NCBI GenBank assembly: GCA_016860845.1
Contig: BOKF01000015.1
Span: 106,443 to 170,442 of the forward strand
Source: Chloroflexota bacterium
GTDB lineage: Bacteria; Chloroflexota; Anaerolineae; 4572-78; J111
Direction: 5' to 3'
Length of the DNA: 64,000 nucleotides
The position numbers and the translations under genes are program-made. The notes beneath the pieces are model-generated. The model did not search any database. It was not told the DNA's origin and was given only the letters and a program-made list of their open reading frames with translations. Every line of letters begins with the position of its first letter. The stretch's first letter is position 1. Positions 44,656-53,832 of this stretch are shown in pieces.

Positions 44656-45636
44656 TTAGGCAGACACGCTTTGAACTAAGCGTCTTTGAATTGAGATATT
44701 CACCACCGCCGCAAATACCAGCACGAACCCCACAAACGACATATACCAGGTAGGGGGAGCGCCTAAGGTAATCAGTTCTGAACGGACGGCGGTCAAGAAA
44801 AAAGTGCCCAGGGCCGCCCCGACAATTGAACCCCGCCCACCGGTTAACAGCACCCCGCCAACCACGGCGGCGGCAATGGCCTGAAGCTCTACATCCGTCC
44901 CGATGGTCACATTGGTGCTGGGCAGGTCACACACGGTGATGATCCCAGCAAAACCCGCCAAAACCGAGCAAAGGACAAAGGCGATGGCTTTAACAAATTG
45001 AACCTGCACGCCTCGCGAAGCAGCACTCAGGGCATTCCCTCCAATAGCCAACAGGTGATTCCCATAGCGGGTTCTAAAAAGGATATAGGTGAAGATGACG
45101 ACTACCAGCAAAAGCCAGCCCAGGCCGTTTTCCAGGCCGAACAGCCAATTTCCCCCAAACAACTGGACGAACCATTGCTGGGTGGTGTCCTTGGCGAATG
45201 AACGCACTGCTCCTCCGGTAGTCACATAAATGACTCCTCGATAAAAGAACAGTCCACCCAGGGTGACTATCATCGAAGACAGGCCACCCTTAAGCACCAA
45301 AAGGGCATTGAGCAGTCCGATGGCGGCAGCAAGCAAGAGCGCCGCCACAAAAGAAAGCTCCACCCCGAGCGCTGGCTCAAAGCTGAGGAAGACAATCGCC
45401 ACCAGCCCGTAAACCGATCCGACGGAAAGGTCAATTTCTCTGACGAGAATCAGCAGGGTCTCCCCAATGGCGACCAGCCCCAAGATAGCGGTAAAGCGGG
45501 TAATGTTGCGAATGGTGAGGAAGCTGTACCACAAGCCCCTGGTATCAACCAGGGCTAAAATTATAAAGAGGAGGACGGTCCCAATGATAATGGTCGCCTC
45601 GGTCCGTTTAAAGAATCTCCTCATTCCTGGCGGCAT
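44656..45636 (-). CDS. Sugar-type ABC transporter permease (RbsC family), subunit A
   Basis: 326 residues with about ten helices. Family blocks EIDLSVGSVYG and VVGGVLLTGGRGSIVGAALG. It is diverged from the other permease of the cluster, consistent with a heterodimeric channel. The 111-base gap to the binding-protein gene contains a hairpin. Confidence 0.92.
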   Translation of the reverse strand: MPPGMRRFFKRTEATIIIGTVLLFIILALVDTRGLWYSFLTIRNITRFTAILGLVAIGETLLILVREIDLSVGSVYGLVAIVFLSFEPALGVELSFVAALLLAAAIGLLNALLVLKGGLSSMIVTLGGLFFYRGVIYVTTGGAVRSFAKDTTQQWFVQLFGGNWLFGLENGLGWLLLVVVIFTYILFRTRYGNHLLAIGGNALSAASRGVQVQFVKAIAFVLCSVLAGFAGIITVCDLPSTNVTIGTDVELQAIAAAVVGGVLLTGGRGSIVGAALGTFFLTAVRSELITLGAPPTWYMSFVGFVLVFAAVVNISIQRRLVQSVSA

Positions 45637-45692
45637 AAGTCATGCCCTCCCTATTATTTGCGGTCAATCTATAGCTTTTTGCAAGAGAGATC

Positions 45693-45724
45693 TCCCCTCC
45701 CCTATGGCTAACTAGAGGAGGGGA
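45693..45724 (-). promoter_or_regulatory. Intercistronic hairpin after the binding-protein gene
   Basis: TCCCCTCC (45693-45700) pairs with GGAGGGGA (45717-45724) around a 16-base loop. It lies just downstream of the binding-protein stop on its transcript. Such hairpins often stabilise the 3' end of the abundant binding-protein mRNA relative to the permease genes. There is no strong T-run. Confidence 0.45.
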
Positions 45725-45747
45725 TTAATACTTTACTTCACTTCAGA

Positions 45748-46836
45748 CTATTGCCATTGGCCCTGAGCCAACTCGTCATACACATCGCCAAAGATATTGC
45801 GGGTAAACGGGATCCATTTATCAATGTTATCCCGATTAATGAGGATCGGGCCGGTCAACGTGTCGTTAAAGGGTACATAGCCCAGTTCTTTATTCCAGTA
45901 AAGTATCTCAAATGGGCTAAAGCCTTGCAGATAGAAGCCTTGGCTGTGTGTCGCCAAAATATGGCCTCCTTTAATGCCTTCCAGCGAGACCGGACTCTCG
46001 TCAACACACAGGATGGTAACCCCCTCCATGTCAACATCGGGCGCCAGATCCAAATCCTTGGCGGCGGCATACGCCCAGGGGCCTGAGTTTGCGGTAACGG
46101 CGAAGATGACGTTTACATCCGGGTTGCCCTGCAAATAGGCTTGCATAGTGTTCACCGCATCCGCCTGATTCTGGCTAATGGTCAGGGTCTCCGATTTAAC
46201 ACCAGCAGCAGCCATTGTCTCATTGAAGCCCTTGCAGCGGGCCGCCAGGCCCTGGTGTGAAGGATCCAAGTTGGCACAGACCGCCCCGGTGGTTACGGGA
46301 ATAGTCCCGGCCTCTGCGTCTTTCAAAACCTCATTTGCCAGCATAATACCCACTGTCTCTTCGGCGCCGCCAACATAAGCCAGATAGGGGATGCGTTCGT
46401 CTGCGGGCCGGGGATCACTGATATTGAACGCCACCACTGGAATGCCAGCATCTATGGCTTCTCTCAGAACGGGGTCAAGGGGTTCACTGGAAAGAATAGG
46501 GATTGCAATCCCGTCAGGCTGGGTCGCAATCGCCTGCCGAGCCAGGGTAATCAGCTCTTCGATACCGGATTGGCTGGCGCCCACATAATCAATCTTGACT
46601 TCCGGGAAACGTTTCTGAAAATCTTCAATGGCAAAGGTGAGCCATTGCATGTTCGGGTCGTTTGACCCAATGTGTGAAACCATGACAAAGTGGTATTTTG
46701 GCTCGACCATGGCTTCCTCAGTCGGGTCCTGGGCCGAAGTTACCTGCGGGCTTAGCAGGAAGGCATAGACTCCCAGAAATAGAGCCAACATTACAATAAA
46801 AGTAATGTTTATCGCAGCGATGCGCTTGCTGTCCAT
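45748..46836 (-). CDS. Sugar ABC transporter substrate-binding protein
   Basis: 362 residues. An N-terminal membrane or signal segment (about 8-33, ending near TSAQD) exports the protein. The mature part is a Peripla_BP_4 fold (ribose/inositol/AI-2-type): VSHIGSNDPNMQW, QPDGIAIPILSSEPLDPVL, VVAFNISDP, and a hinge near EGVTILCVDESPVSL. It supplies the specificity for this importer. The ligand is unknown, but neighbours suggest a methylated sugar, cyclitol or polyol. Confidence 0.92.
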   Translation of the reverse strand: MDSKRIAAINITFIVMLALFLGVYAFLLSPQVTSAQDPTEEAMVEPKYHFVMVSHIGSNDPNMQWLTFAIEDFQKRFPEVKIDYVGASQSGIEELITLARQAIATQPDGIAIPILSSEPLDPVLREAIDAGIPVVAFNISDPRPADERIPYLAYVGGAEETVGIMLANEVLKDAEAGTIPVTTGAVCANLDPSHQGLAARCKGFNETMAAAGVKSETLTISQNQADAVNTMQAYLQGNPDVNVIFAVTANSGPWAYAAAKDLDLAPDVDMEGVTILCVDESPVSLEGIKGGHILATHSQGFYLQGFSPFEILYWNKELGYVPFNDTLTGPILINRDNIDKWIPFTRNIFGDVYDELAQGQWQ

Positions 46837-46994
46837 CTTTGGTTTCTCCTTGTTTGCATTGTGAATAAATTAATTGTGGCCTGACTAATTGACTGCTACG
46901 ACGAAATGCTCCTGAAGGGCTTAGTTCATAGGCGCCTCCTTCCCCCCGGTTGTTGCCCGCCCCTTATATGGTTGATAATGTCTGGTAGTTAGGG

Positions 46995-47828
46995 TTATTC
47001 CACCTCGAAGTAGGGTGATAGAACTTTCATGGCTGAATTCCGCACCTGCACCGCCAGTTCTTTCGGGTCCCACTCCCAGTATTCCGGGCGGAACAATTCA
47101 ACCGAGCAATCGCCGTTGTAGCCCAGCTTTTGCAGCCGCCGGCAAATGTCGTCGAGCGGAATAACCCCCAGGCCGGGTAGAATCCGTTTGGCATCAGTAA
47201 TCGCTTCTTTGGGCAGATCTTCAAGGTCGTCCAGATGAAAGGTAAAGATGTGGGCCAAGTCAACGGCCTCTATTTCGCTGAACAAGCCGCCCCCGCCATA
47301 CAGATGGGCGCAGTCAACCACCAGTCCCACGTTGTCGCGCCCGGTTTTTTGCACAATTTCCCAGGCCCCACGCGGGGTTCGCACTGAGCACCAACCAAAG
47401 CCCAGAAGCTCAAAGGAGAGCTTGACCCCATATTCGGCGGCAATACTGCCCAGGTCACGCAGCACCTTGACATGTTCGTCCACAATTTCTGCCCAGGTGG
47501 TTTCCCGCGACGGCGTGGGGCTGGGCACGACCACCACGGTGGGACAGCCAATCGCCTGGGCAATCCGGCATAATTCGTGGCACCTGGCTTGGATTTTGGG
47601 ATACTCGTCCCCCCGAAACGTGATGAACTCAATGGAGTTGATAGACATCGGCGCAACACCTTTTGTGTTGAGCAGTGCCTTGAGATCATCCAGCGAGTGG
47701 TCGGCCAGATATTTGTCAATCTTGGCCCCCCATAATTCCAGGGCCTTAAAACCGGCGTGGGCGGAAGCCACCACATCTGTTTCCAGGTCTGAGGTCATCG
47801 AGGTAGCTCCGTGAAAACCTAATCTCAT
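46995..47828 (-). CDS. Sugar phosphate isomerase/epimerase-like TIM barrel
   Basis: 277 residues of the xylose-isomerase-like (AP endonuclease 2) family, to which IolE, IolI and hydroxypyruvate isomerases belong. Metal ligands are suggested by the Glu in LSFELLG, the Asp/His in VDCAHLYGG, the His/Asp in FHLDDLED, and CSVELFRPE near the end. It probably isomerises, epimerises or dehydrates a keto-sugar or inosose. It stands between the LacI gene and the binding-protein gene on the same strand. Confidence 0.88.
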   Translation of the reverse strand: MRLGFHGATSMTSDLETDVVASAHAGFKALELWGAKIDKYLADHSLDDLKALLNTKGVAPMSINSIEFITFRGDEYPKIQARCHELCRIAQAIGCPTVVVVPSPTPSRETTWAEIVDEHVKVLRDLGSIAAEYGVKLSFELLGFGWCSVRTPRGAWEIVQKTGRDNVGLVVDCAHLYGGGGLFSEIEAVDLAHIFTFHLDDLEDLPKEAITDAKRILPGLGVIPLDDICRRLQKLGYNGDCSVELFRPEYWEWDPKELAVQVRNSAMKVLSPYFEVE

Positions 47829-47854
47829 TGATTATGCTCCTTTCGTTACGATTT

Positions 47855-47938
47855 TGGTAGTGGTCGCAAAGTAAGTGATGGAGTCCCAAAGCTTTGCTTT
47901 GGACTCCTCAACTGTCACTTGCAATTTAACCACTACCA
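47855..47938. repeat. Long imperfect hairpin at the LacI 3' end
   Basis: Outer arms TGGTAGTGGT (47855-47864) and ACCACTACCA (47929-47938) and inner arms GAGTCCCAAAGC / GCTTTGGACTC (47881-47906, one-base bulge) form a nested structure. The outer right arm reaches the last codons of the LacI gene. It is either a terminator or a small palindromic repeat that inserted beside the stop. Confidence 0.55.
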
Positions 47939-48957
47939 GATTTTTTGGGCGGCGCAGTTGACGCCCGAACAATTAATTTAACCGGCAGGGTAACAGTCTG
48001 CGCCGGTAGACTTCCTCCTTTTTGAACCAATTCCAGAATGATTTGTCCGGCCCGGCGGCCCATTTCGGCTACAGGGAACTTGACGGTGGTTAAGGGCGGG
48101 TTGAGGTAAGCGGAACTGATGGTGTCGTCGTAACCCACCACCGAAATATCATCGGGCACTGCCAGGCCGGCATCGAAGATGGCCCGCATGGCCCCTACAG
48201 CCAATACATCGTTATGGGTAAATACGGCAGTAGGGCGGTTAGGTAACGTCAGTAGTTTTTGCATGGCGTTATAACCGGCGGCCTGCCCGGCTTTGCTCTC
48301 GATAACCAGCTCTGGGTCAAAGGGGACGTCTGCTTCTTCTAACATTTCACGGTAGCCGGCAAATCGAAGGGAACTGAGCGCGCTCGTAGGCTCGCGTTTA
48401 ATCTTACCAATGCGGCGGTGCCCTAAAGACAACAGGTGCTGCGTGGCCAGCCGGCCGCCCTGCAGGTCGTCAATGGCAATACAATGGGTGTCCGGCAGGT
48501 CGTGTTCCAGCACTACTGTCGGAATATGCGCTTCCTGAAGGGGGGTGACAACGGCTTGCGGGGCCTGGCTGGGAATAACCACCACGCCGTCTACCTGCTT
48601 GGCCCGTAAGATTTTGGCAAAGGTTTTCTCTTTACTTGGGTCGCGTCCGGTGCCGCCCAGCATCACCATGTATCCCTCGGCCGCGCAGATACTTTCCAGG
48701 CTGTTGGCAATCTCAGCATAGACGGGGTTGATCAGGCTGGGAATAATCAAGCCGATGGTGGCCGTTTGTTTTCGACTCAAGCTGCGGGCCAATTCATTGG
48801 GATAATAACCCAATTCCCTGATCGCTTCTTTGACTCTGGCCTGGGTTTCCGGCGATACCGGCCGTGGCCCTTCGTTAACCACGTATGACACGACTGCCAC
48901 CGATACCCCGGCGCGTTCGGCTACTTCTTTCCGAGTAACCTGTTTTCTTTCGGCCAT
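47926..48957 (-). CDS. LacI-family transcriptional regulator
   Basis: 343 residues from the ATG at 48957 (AGGG 7 bases upstream), which puts the start just before the HTH; a longer frame to 49008 is unlikely. The HTH reads VTRKEVAERAGVSVAVVSYVVN, the hinge NELARSLSRKQTATIGLI, and the effector domain is of the sugar-binding type with VVGYDDTISSAYLNPPLTTV near the end. It probably represses the adjacent importer and catabolic genes until the inducer binds. A palindromic site lies about 150 bases upstream. Confidence 0.92.
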   Translation of the reverse strand: MAERKQVTRKEVAERAGVSVAVVSYVVNEGPRPVSPETQARVKEAIRELGYYPNELARSLSRKQTATIGLIIPSLINPVYAEIANSLESICAAEGYMVMLGGTGRDPSKEKTFAKILRAKQVDGVVVIPSQAPQAVVTPLQEAHIPTVVLEHDLPDTHCIAIDDLQGGRLATQHLLSLGHRRIGKIKREPTSALSSLRFAGYREMLEEADVPFDPELVIESKAGQAAGYNAMQKLLTLPNRPTAVFTHNDVLAVGAMRAIFDAGLAVPDDISVVGYDDTISSAYLNPPLTTVKFPVAEMGRRAGQIILELVQKGGSLPAQTVTLPVKLIVRASTAPPKKSGSG

Positions 48958-49097
48958 GCCTTTACCCTGGCGATTTCCGGCAAGTAACCACGTGAAGCGG
49001 CTTTTCACCGCAGAGACGCTGAGAATAGTAAAGGGAAAAATTTTCGACCCACTGCGGCCCGTTTTGTACGAAATTGTTGGTTTGAGAGGAGGATGAT

Positions 49098-49124
49098 TCT
49101 ACCCGCGTTGTCTACCCGCGTAGA
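49098..49124. promoter_or_regulatory. Candidate LacI operator
   Basis: A direct repeat of TCTACCCGCG (49098-49107 and 49111-49120), the second copy extending into the near-palindrome TCTACCCGCGTAGA (49111-49124). Its size and central CG fit LacI-family operators. It is upstream of the LacI gene and downstream of the RACo gene. Direct sequence observation; binding is inferred. Confidence 0.45.
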
Positions 49125-49175
49125 ATAATGCAAGTTGCTTTTCTTGTCAAATCAAGAACTTTGAATTTTCAGGGA

Positions 49176-50765
49176 TTATGAGATGGATCCTGTGGGGTCT
49201 AAAGCCATCATCGCTACATATTGGTCGGCGAATTCTGGCAGTTTCTCCAGGTCAATCTGTTCAGCGTGGAGTGCTAACCGTTCACCGCGGGCAAAGCCCA
49301 CGTCAGACAGAAAGAGCGCTGCCCCCAACCCGGCCCCATTGGCCACGGGCTGCACCACTTCCGGCCGCACCGGCGGGATCATGCCCAGCCCCAGCACCGC
49401 CTCGACGTTTAGCTGCCCGCCAAACGAGCCGGTCAGAAGGATCTTTTCCAGGTCGGCCGGCTGCAAGTCAAGCTCGCTCAGCAACACATCAATGGCCGCC
49501 CGAATGGCCGCTTTGGCCTTTTGCAGTTCGCGCACATCCCACTGTTTGAGGACCAGTTGGCCGTCGTCGGTCAGCCTGATATAGCGCGCGCCTTTGGGAT
49601 GGAAATAGACTCGCTCGGACAGCCGGAGTGGTTCAGGCGAAATCCGCCCGTTCGGTTCAATGACGCCGGCCCCTACCAACTGGTGGGTCAGGCTGAGCAA
49701 GCCTGACCCGGTCAAGCCCACCGGCGGCTCGTTGGCGATGGTCTCGAATACAAAATCATCGCCGTTGAGTTGCACCTCGACAATGGCCCCGTCCACCGCC
49801 CGGCTGCCGCAGGAGATGTTCACCCCCTCAAAGGCCGGGCCGGCGGCGGTTGAGCCGGTCAGGATGCGTTTCCCATCGGTGACCATGACCTCGCCGTTGG
49901 TCCCCAGGTCAACCGCCGCCAGTGGGGCAGTCGCCCGGTCAAAGTCAAAGTAAGCCAGGCAGGCCAGCGCATCCGAGCCGACAAAGCCGCCAATGAGCGG
50001 CGGTAGCATTACTTGAGTTTGTGGGGAAAAAATACCGCCCATCAAGCCGTTAGCATTCCGGATGGACGCTTTTTGATAGGGTTGAAACGGCTTCACTGCC
50101 AGCGTGTCCAGGGGAAATTGAGCCAGCAGGTGATGCATGGCCGGGTTGCAGACAATCGTCACCCGTTCAACCCGCTGCAAAACTTTGGCCGGCAGCTTGA
50201 GCGAGTCGACGGCCTGGTTGATCGAGGCCAGGGCTAATTTGTGCAGCCGTTCGGCGTGGATGGGACTAGTTATGGCTGCGGCCAGCCGGGAGATGACATC
50301 CGCGCCGTAGACCGTTTGCTGGTTCAGGCTGCCGCCCCCGGCGACGACCTCGCCATTGTCCAGCATCGTCAGAAAGGCAGCCACCGTAGTTGAACCCAGG
50401 TCCACGGCCAGCCCCAGCGGCACATCTTTATCGCGTTTGTAACGGTTGCTGGCCCGGAAAATTTTGTTGGAGTAAACCACGATGGGGGCGAGTGTGACCT
50501 GCGCCTCGCCGATAAGCCGCGCCCGGCAGGCTAGACGATTGCCCACCGCCAGCTCACCAGCCGTCAGGTTAGCCCGTTCGATTGCATCAGGCGGCGCGGC
50601 GCCGGTCTCCAGCAGTACTTTGCACTTGCCGCAGGTGCCTCGCCCGGCGCAGGGCTGCTCCAGGGGCAGGCCGGTGGCGGCCACGGCCTCCCCCACCAAT
50701 GTTCCCGCCGAAACTTCCACAGTCTGCTGTTGTTCGCCGTAAATGACGGTTACACTGGGCATCAC
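49176..50765 (-). CDS. RACo-type corrinoid activation protein (DUF4445)
   Basis: 529 residues. An N-terminal [2Fe-2S] ferredoxin domain has Cys39, Cys45, Cys48 and Cys80. A linker is followed by an ASKHA ATPase-like domain (DLGSTTVAAF, AAVDLGTNGE, GPAFEG, LLTGSFG). This is the reductive activator of corrinoid proteins (RACo/MtoD type), returning inactive Co(II) to Co(I) with ATP. It is coupled to the DUF1638 gene by ATGA overlap. RamA uses [4Fe-4S] clusters and is unrelated, so this is of the RACo lineage. Confidence 0.92.
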   Translation of the reverse strand: MMPSVTVIYGEQQQTVEVSAGTLVGEAVAATGLPLEQPCAGRGTCGKCKVLLETGAAPPDAIERANLTAGELAVGNRLACRARLIGEAQVTLAPIVVYSNKIFRASNRYKRDKDVPLGLAVDLGSTTVAAFLTMLDNGEVVAGGGSLNQQTVYGADVISRLAAAITSPIHAERLHKLALASINQAVDSLKLPAKVLQRVERVTIVCNPAMHHLLAQFPLDTLAVKPFQPYQKASIRNANGLMGGIFSPQTQVMLPPLIGGFVGSDALACLAYFDFDRATAPLAAVDLGTNGEVMVTDGKRILTGSTAAGPAFEGVNISCGSRAVDGAIVEVQLNGDDFVFETIANEPPVGLTGSGLLSLTHQLVGAGVIEPNGRISPEPLRLSERVYFHPKGARYIRLTDDGQLVLKQWDVRELQKAKAAIRAAIDVLLSELDLQPADLEKILLTGSFGGQLNVEAVLGLGMIPPVRPEVVQPVANGAGLGAALFLSDVGFARGERLALHAEQIDLEKLPEFADQYVAMMALDPTGSIS

Positions 50766-51466
50766 AATCCCCGGATAAACTGACCCTGGCTGAGTTCACC
50801 GCCGGGGGGGATGACCAGGAAATCGTCGTCGGCTTGGCTGAGGTCGGCGGCAATTTCAACCAGCCGGCGCACGTAAACCTCTGACCCCAGGATTTCGTGG
50901 TAGGTCATGCCCCACTGCCCACAGTAATCGGCTACTTTCTGCGCCTGCGGGCGAAATTCATCCAGATCAGCCTGATTGTGGGCGACCAGGGTGAGCCGCT
51001 TGTAATGCCGGTACTGCTGGTCCATCAGCCAGTTGGCATCCTCTTCGCCGTAGCTTTCGACGAGTTTCTCGTACTCAGCCAGCGGGTTGGTCCCCGACTT
51101 CAGCCAGCCTTTGCTCAGCCAGTACGTTCCGGGCGCCTCCTTGAATTCGCGCTGGTAGGTCTGGTAGGAGCCGAGCAGAATAGCGATGCAGTCATCGGTG
51201 CGGGGAATGAGCAGGGTATGTTGGCCCGCTTTGATCCCGTTCAGGCCGTTGCCGCACAGCCCATAGCCCAGGACGACCAGGCTGGGGCTGTCAATACCGT
51301 CAACCGCCTCCTGGACGGTCAGCTTGAGTTTTTTGGGAACGATATGCAGCCCATAATCAAGAAAAGTGATCTGGCCGGCCAGGTCGGGGGGGAGAAAACG
51401 CTCCAGTAAATCCTGAAAGACCTGGCAGGCAACAATCACTACTGGCAGTGGCTTGGGTTCCGGCAC
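50762..51466 (-). CDS. DUF1638 protein
   Basis: 234 residues of DUF1638, a family that recurs in corrinoid methyltransferase clusters but has no settled role. Visible blocks: VIVACQVFQDLLERFLPPD at the start, VVLGYGLCGNGLNGI, and a late GSEVYVRRLVEIAADL. It is soluble. It is coupled to the RACo gene (overlap) and follows the pterin methyltransferase by 6 bases. Cys, His and Tyr residues in the conserved blocks would suit metal or cofactor binding. Confidence 0.87.
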   Translation of the reverse strand: MPEPKPLPVVIVACQVFQDLLERFLPPDLAGQITFLDYGLHIVPKKLKLTVQEAVDGIDSPSLVVLGYGLCGNGLNGIKAGQHTLLIPRTDDCIAILLGSYQTYQREFKEAPGTYWLSKGWLKSGTNPLAEYEKLVESYGEEDANWLMDQQYRHYKRLTLVAHNQADLDEFRPQAQKVADYCGQWGMTYHEILGSEVYVRRLVEIAADLSQADDDFLVIPPGGELSQGQFIRGL

Positions 51467-51472
51467 TACGGG

Positions 51473-52339
51473 TTATCCTTCCTTCTGGCGTTGGCGGTAA
51501 GCAGTGATCCAGTGCATGCCGTAATCATCCCGGCCCATGGCCAGGTCGGCGGCCAGCACCGCCGTCTTCACTTCTGTCACCAGGGGATTGGTGATGGGGC
51601 AGGTTAGCCCGGCGTGGATGGCCATGGCAATAAAGGCCGCGTTGAGGTATTTGCGGTCGGGCATGCCAAATGAGACATTACTGGCGCCCGCCGTGATATT
51701 CACGCCGAATTCCTTGACCACCAATTCAATCGTTTTCAGCGTCACCTGGGCCGCCTGGCTGTCGGCGCCGAGGGTCAGCGTCAGTGGGTCAATCACGACA
51801 TCGGCGGGGGGAATGCCGAGTTGCCCTGCTCGTTCGATGATTTTGGCGGCTACGGCCAGCCGGGCTTCGGGCGTGGCCGGGATGCCGTTATCATCTATGC
51901 ACAGGCCGATCACCGCCGCGCCGTACTCTTTGGCCAGCGGCAGTACCGCCCTCAGCGATTTTTCCTCGCCGTTGGTGGAGTTGATCAGCGCCTTGCCCTC
52001 GTAGGTTTTGAGGGCGGCTTCCAGGGCGGCCGGGTTGGCGGTGTCAATACACAGCGGCACATCGGTGACTTCCATAACTGTTTGCAGCACCTTCTGCAGC
52101 AGGGCCGGCTCGTCGGCGCCGGGTACGCCGGCATTCACGTCGAGCACCAGCGCCCCCGCCGCCACCTGGTCGAGCGCGTCCTGCCGGACTACATCGAAGT
52201 TGCCCGCTTGCAGCGCAGCCAGTACGTTTTTACGGCCGGTGGGGTTGATCCGTTCGCCGATGATCACCGTCGGCTGCTCCCGGCTGATCTCGACGGTTTG
52301 AGTGGCCGAGGAGATGAGGGTCGTTAGATGTTGGGTCAT
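51473..52339 (-). CDS. Methyl-THF:corrinoid methyltransferase (pterin-binding domain)
   Basis: 288 residues of the DHPS/pterin-binding fold. The N-terminal VIIGERINPTGRKN is the signature of MeTr/AcsE, MtvA/MtoA and MetH pterin domains. VLDVNAGVPGADE and PLCIDTANP supply conserved Asp and Asn ligands, and ASNVSFG recurs near the end. It moves methyl groups between the corrinoid protein and tetrahydrofolate (methyltransferase II). It overlaps the MetVF fusion gene and sits 6 bases from DUF1638. Confidence 0.93.
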   Translation of the reverse strand: MTQHLTTLISSATQTVEISREQPTVIIGERINPTGRKNVLAALQAGNFDVVRQDALDQVAAGALVLDVNAGVPGADEPALLQKVLQTVMEVTDVPLCIDTANPAALEAALKTYEGKALINSTNGEEKSLRAVLPLAKEYGAAVIGLCIDDNGIPATPEARLAVAAKIIERAGQLGIPPADVVIDPLTLTLGADSQAAQVTLKTIELVVKEFGVNITAGASNVSFGMPDRKYLNAAFIAMAIHAGLTCPITNPLVTEVKTAVLAADLAMGRDDYGMHWITAYRQRQKEG

Positions 52340-53832
52340 TTTGTACCTTCTGGAACTAAATTGGAATCTTGCCGAGTCGCATTTTCAGGGGCAGGTTGGC
52401 GCAGGCCGGCTGCTTCAATCAATCTGGGAACGATGACCTCCCAGTGGACCGCCATGATATGCATGCCGTGGATGCCGGGGGTCCGCTTGAGTTTGTCCAT
52501 CATTTCCAGGGCAATGGTGACGCCCGTTTCCTCCTGGCCCTGTTTGTCGCCGGCTTCATCCATTCGCCGCACCAGGTCAGGGGGGATAACCACGCCCGGC
52601 ACGTCTTCGGCCATAAAATGGGCAGCGCGGGAGCTCCTGAGCGGAATCAGGCCCGGCAGGATGTAGACTTTGCCAAGCAGGTTGCGTTTGTCCAGGGCCT
52701 CCAGCCAGTCGGTGAAGCGGTCGTAATCGAAAATGGGCTGGGTCTGGATGAACTGCGCCCCGGCGTTAATCTTCTTTTCGGCGCGAATGGCTTCATATTT
52801 GGGCGGCGCGCCAAACGGCGATCCGGCCGCGCCCAAAAAGAACTGCGGCGGGCGTTTGATGCTGCGGCCATCCAGGTAGATACCTTCATCGCGCATCCGG
52901 CGCAGCATCCACAGCACTTGGACCGCGTCCATATCGAACTGGTCGGGTTTGGTCATCGGGCCAGGGCCAAAGCGCTGGTGGTCGCCGCTGAGGCAGAGAA
53001 TGTTGCGAATCCCCAACCCGGCTGCGCCAATGGCATCCGACTCAAGCACCACCCGGCTGCGGTCGCGGGCCTGCAACTGCATCACCGGCTCCAGGCCCAA
53101 ATCCAGGCAAATTTTGCTGGCGGCCAGGCTGCTCATGCGCGGCGAGGCCGAGGCGTTGTCGGTGAAGTTGGCTGCGGCCACGCACTCTTTGAGCCAACCG
53201 GCTTTCTGGTGGATGCTGTCGCTTGAGGTGTCCAGCGGCGGTGCAATCTCGGCGGTAATCACAAAAGCGCCGCTGCACAGGCGAGCTTCCAGGTTGGAGA
53301 CAGGTTCGGTGTAAGCCGGGGGGTGGTAGCTGGAATCGCCCCGCCACCAGTCAGGCTGGCGCAGTTCGTAAAAAAATTGTTCCCACTCCTGGTTGAATTT
53401 ATCGCGGTCTTTAAAAAAGTTGACAGGGTTAGGTCCCTGGCCGCGCTTACGCCACAGCCGGAAGGTATCTAGCCAGGTTTCACGGCCGGCGCGCTGGCCA
53501 TCTATGGGGGCATTGACTTCGAGGAGTCTATCCAGCCGGCCCATCCGTTCGGCCCGTTCGTAAATTTTGTACCAGGTGCAGGGGCGCGAGGGATCAACCT
53601 CGCAAGCTTCGGGGCTGGCGCCGCCGCACAAGCCGTTGCGCAGCCCTTTGGGGCAGGTCATCGGACAAACAAAGGCGGTTTCCTGCAAAATACAGTTGCC
53701 GCACATCCGGCAGCCAAAAAGCGCGCCCTTGATTGCTTTTTCAACGGAAGTAAAAAGTGCCAGCGGCAGCGACTCTTCTTTGCGCATGGGGCGGAAGGGT
53801 GGTTGGTAGCGGGGGGGTGAAAAGATTGACAT
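52336..53832 (-). CDS. metF: MetV-MetF fusion: methylene-THF reductase with Cys-rich N-terminal domain
   Basis: 498 residues. The N-terminal ~100 residues are a MetV/MTHFR_C-type (PF12225) domain with Cys41, 44, 47, 56, 60, 69, 77 and 85. The rest (about 170-460) is a MetF barrel: ITAEIAPPLDTSS, LSGDHQRFG, GAQFIQTQPIFDYDRF, and LPGLIPLRS. It interconverts methylene-THF and methyl-THF. In acetogens MetV and MetF are separate subunits; here they are one chain, MetV first. It heads the operon MetVF, pterin methyltransferase, DUF1638, RACo, and is divergent from the AraC gene. Confidence 0.92.
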   Translation of the reverse strand: MSIFSPPRYQPPFRPMRKEESLPLALFTSVEKAIKGALFGCRMCGNCILQETAFVCPMTCPKGLRNGLCGGASPEACEVDPSRPCTWYKIYERAERMGRLDRLLEVNAPIDGQRAGRETWLDTFRLWRKRGQGPNPVNFFKDRDKFNQEWEQFFYELRQPDWWRGDSSYHPPAYTEPVSNLEARLCSGAFVITAEIAPPLDTSSDSIHQKAGWLKECVAAANFTDNASASPRMSSLAASKICLDLGLEPVMQLQARDRSRVVLESDAIGAAGLGIRNILCLSGDHQRFGPGPMTKPDQFDMDAVQVLWMLRRMRDEGIYLDGRSIKRPPQFFLGAAGSPFGAPPKYEAIRAEKKINAGAQFIQTQPIFDYDRFTDWLEALDKRNLLGKVYILPGLIPLRSSRAAHFMAEDVPGVVIPPDLVRRMDEAGDKQGQEETGVTIALEMMDKLKRTPGIHGMHIMAVHWEVIVPRLIEAAGLRQPAPENATRQDSNLVPEGTK

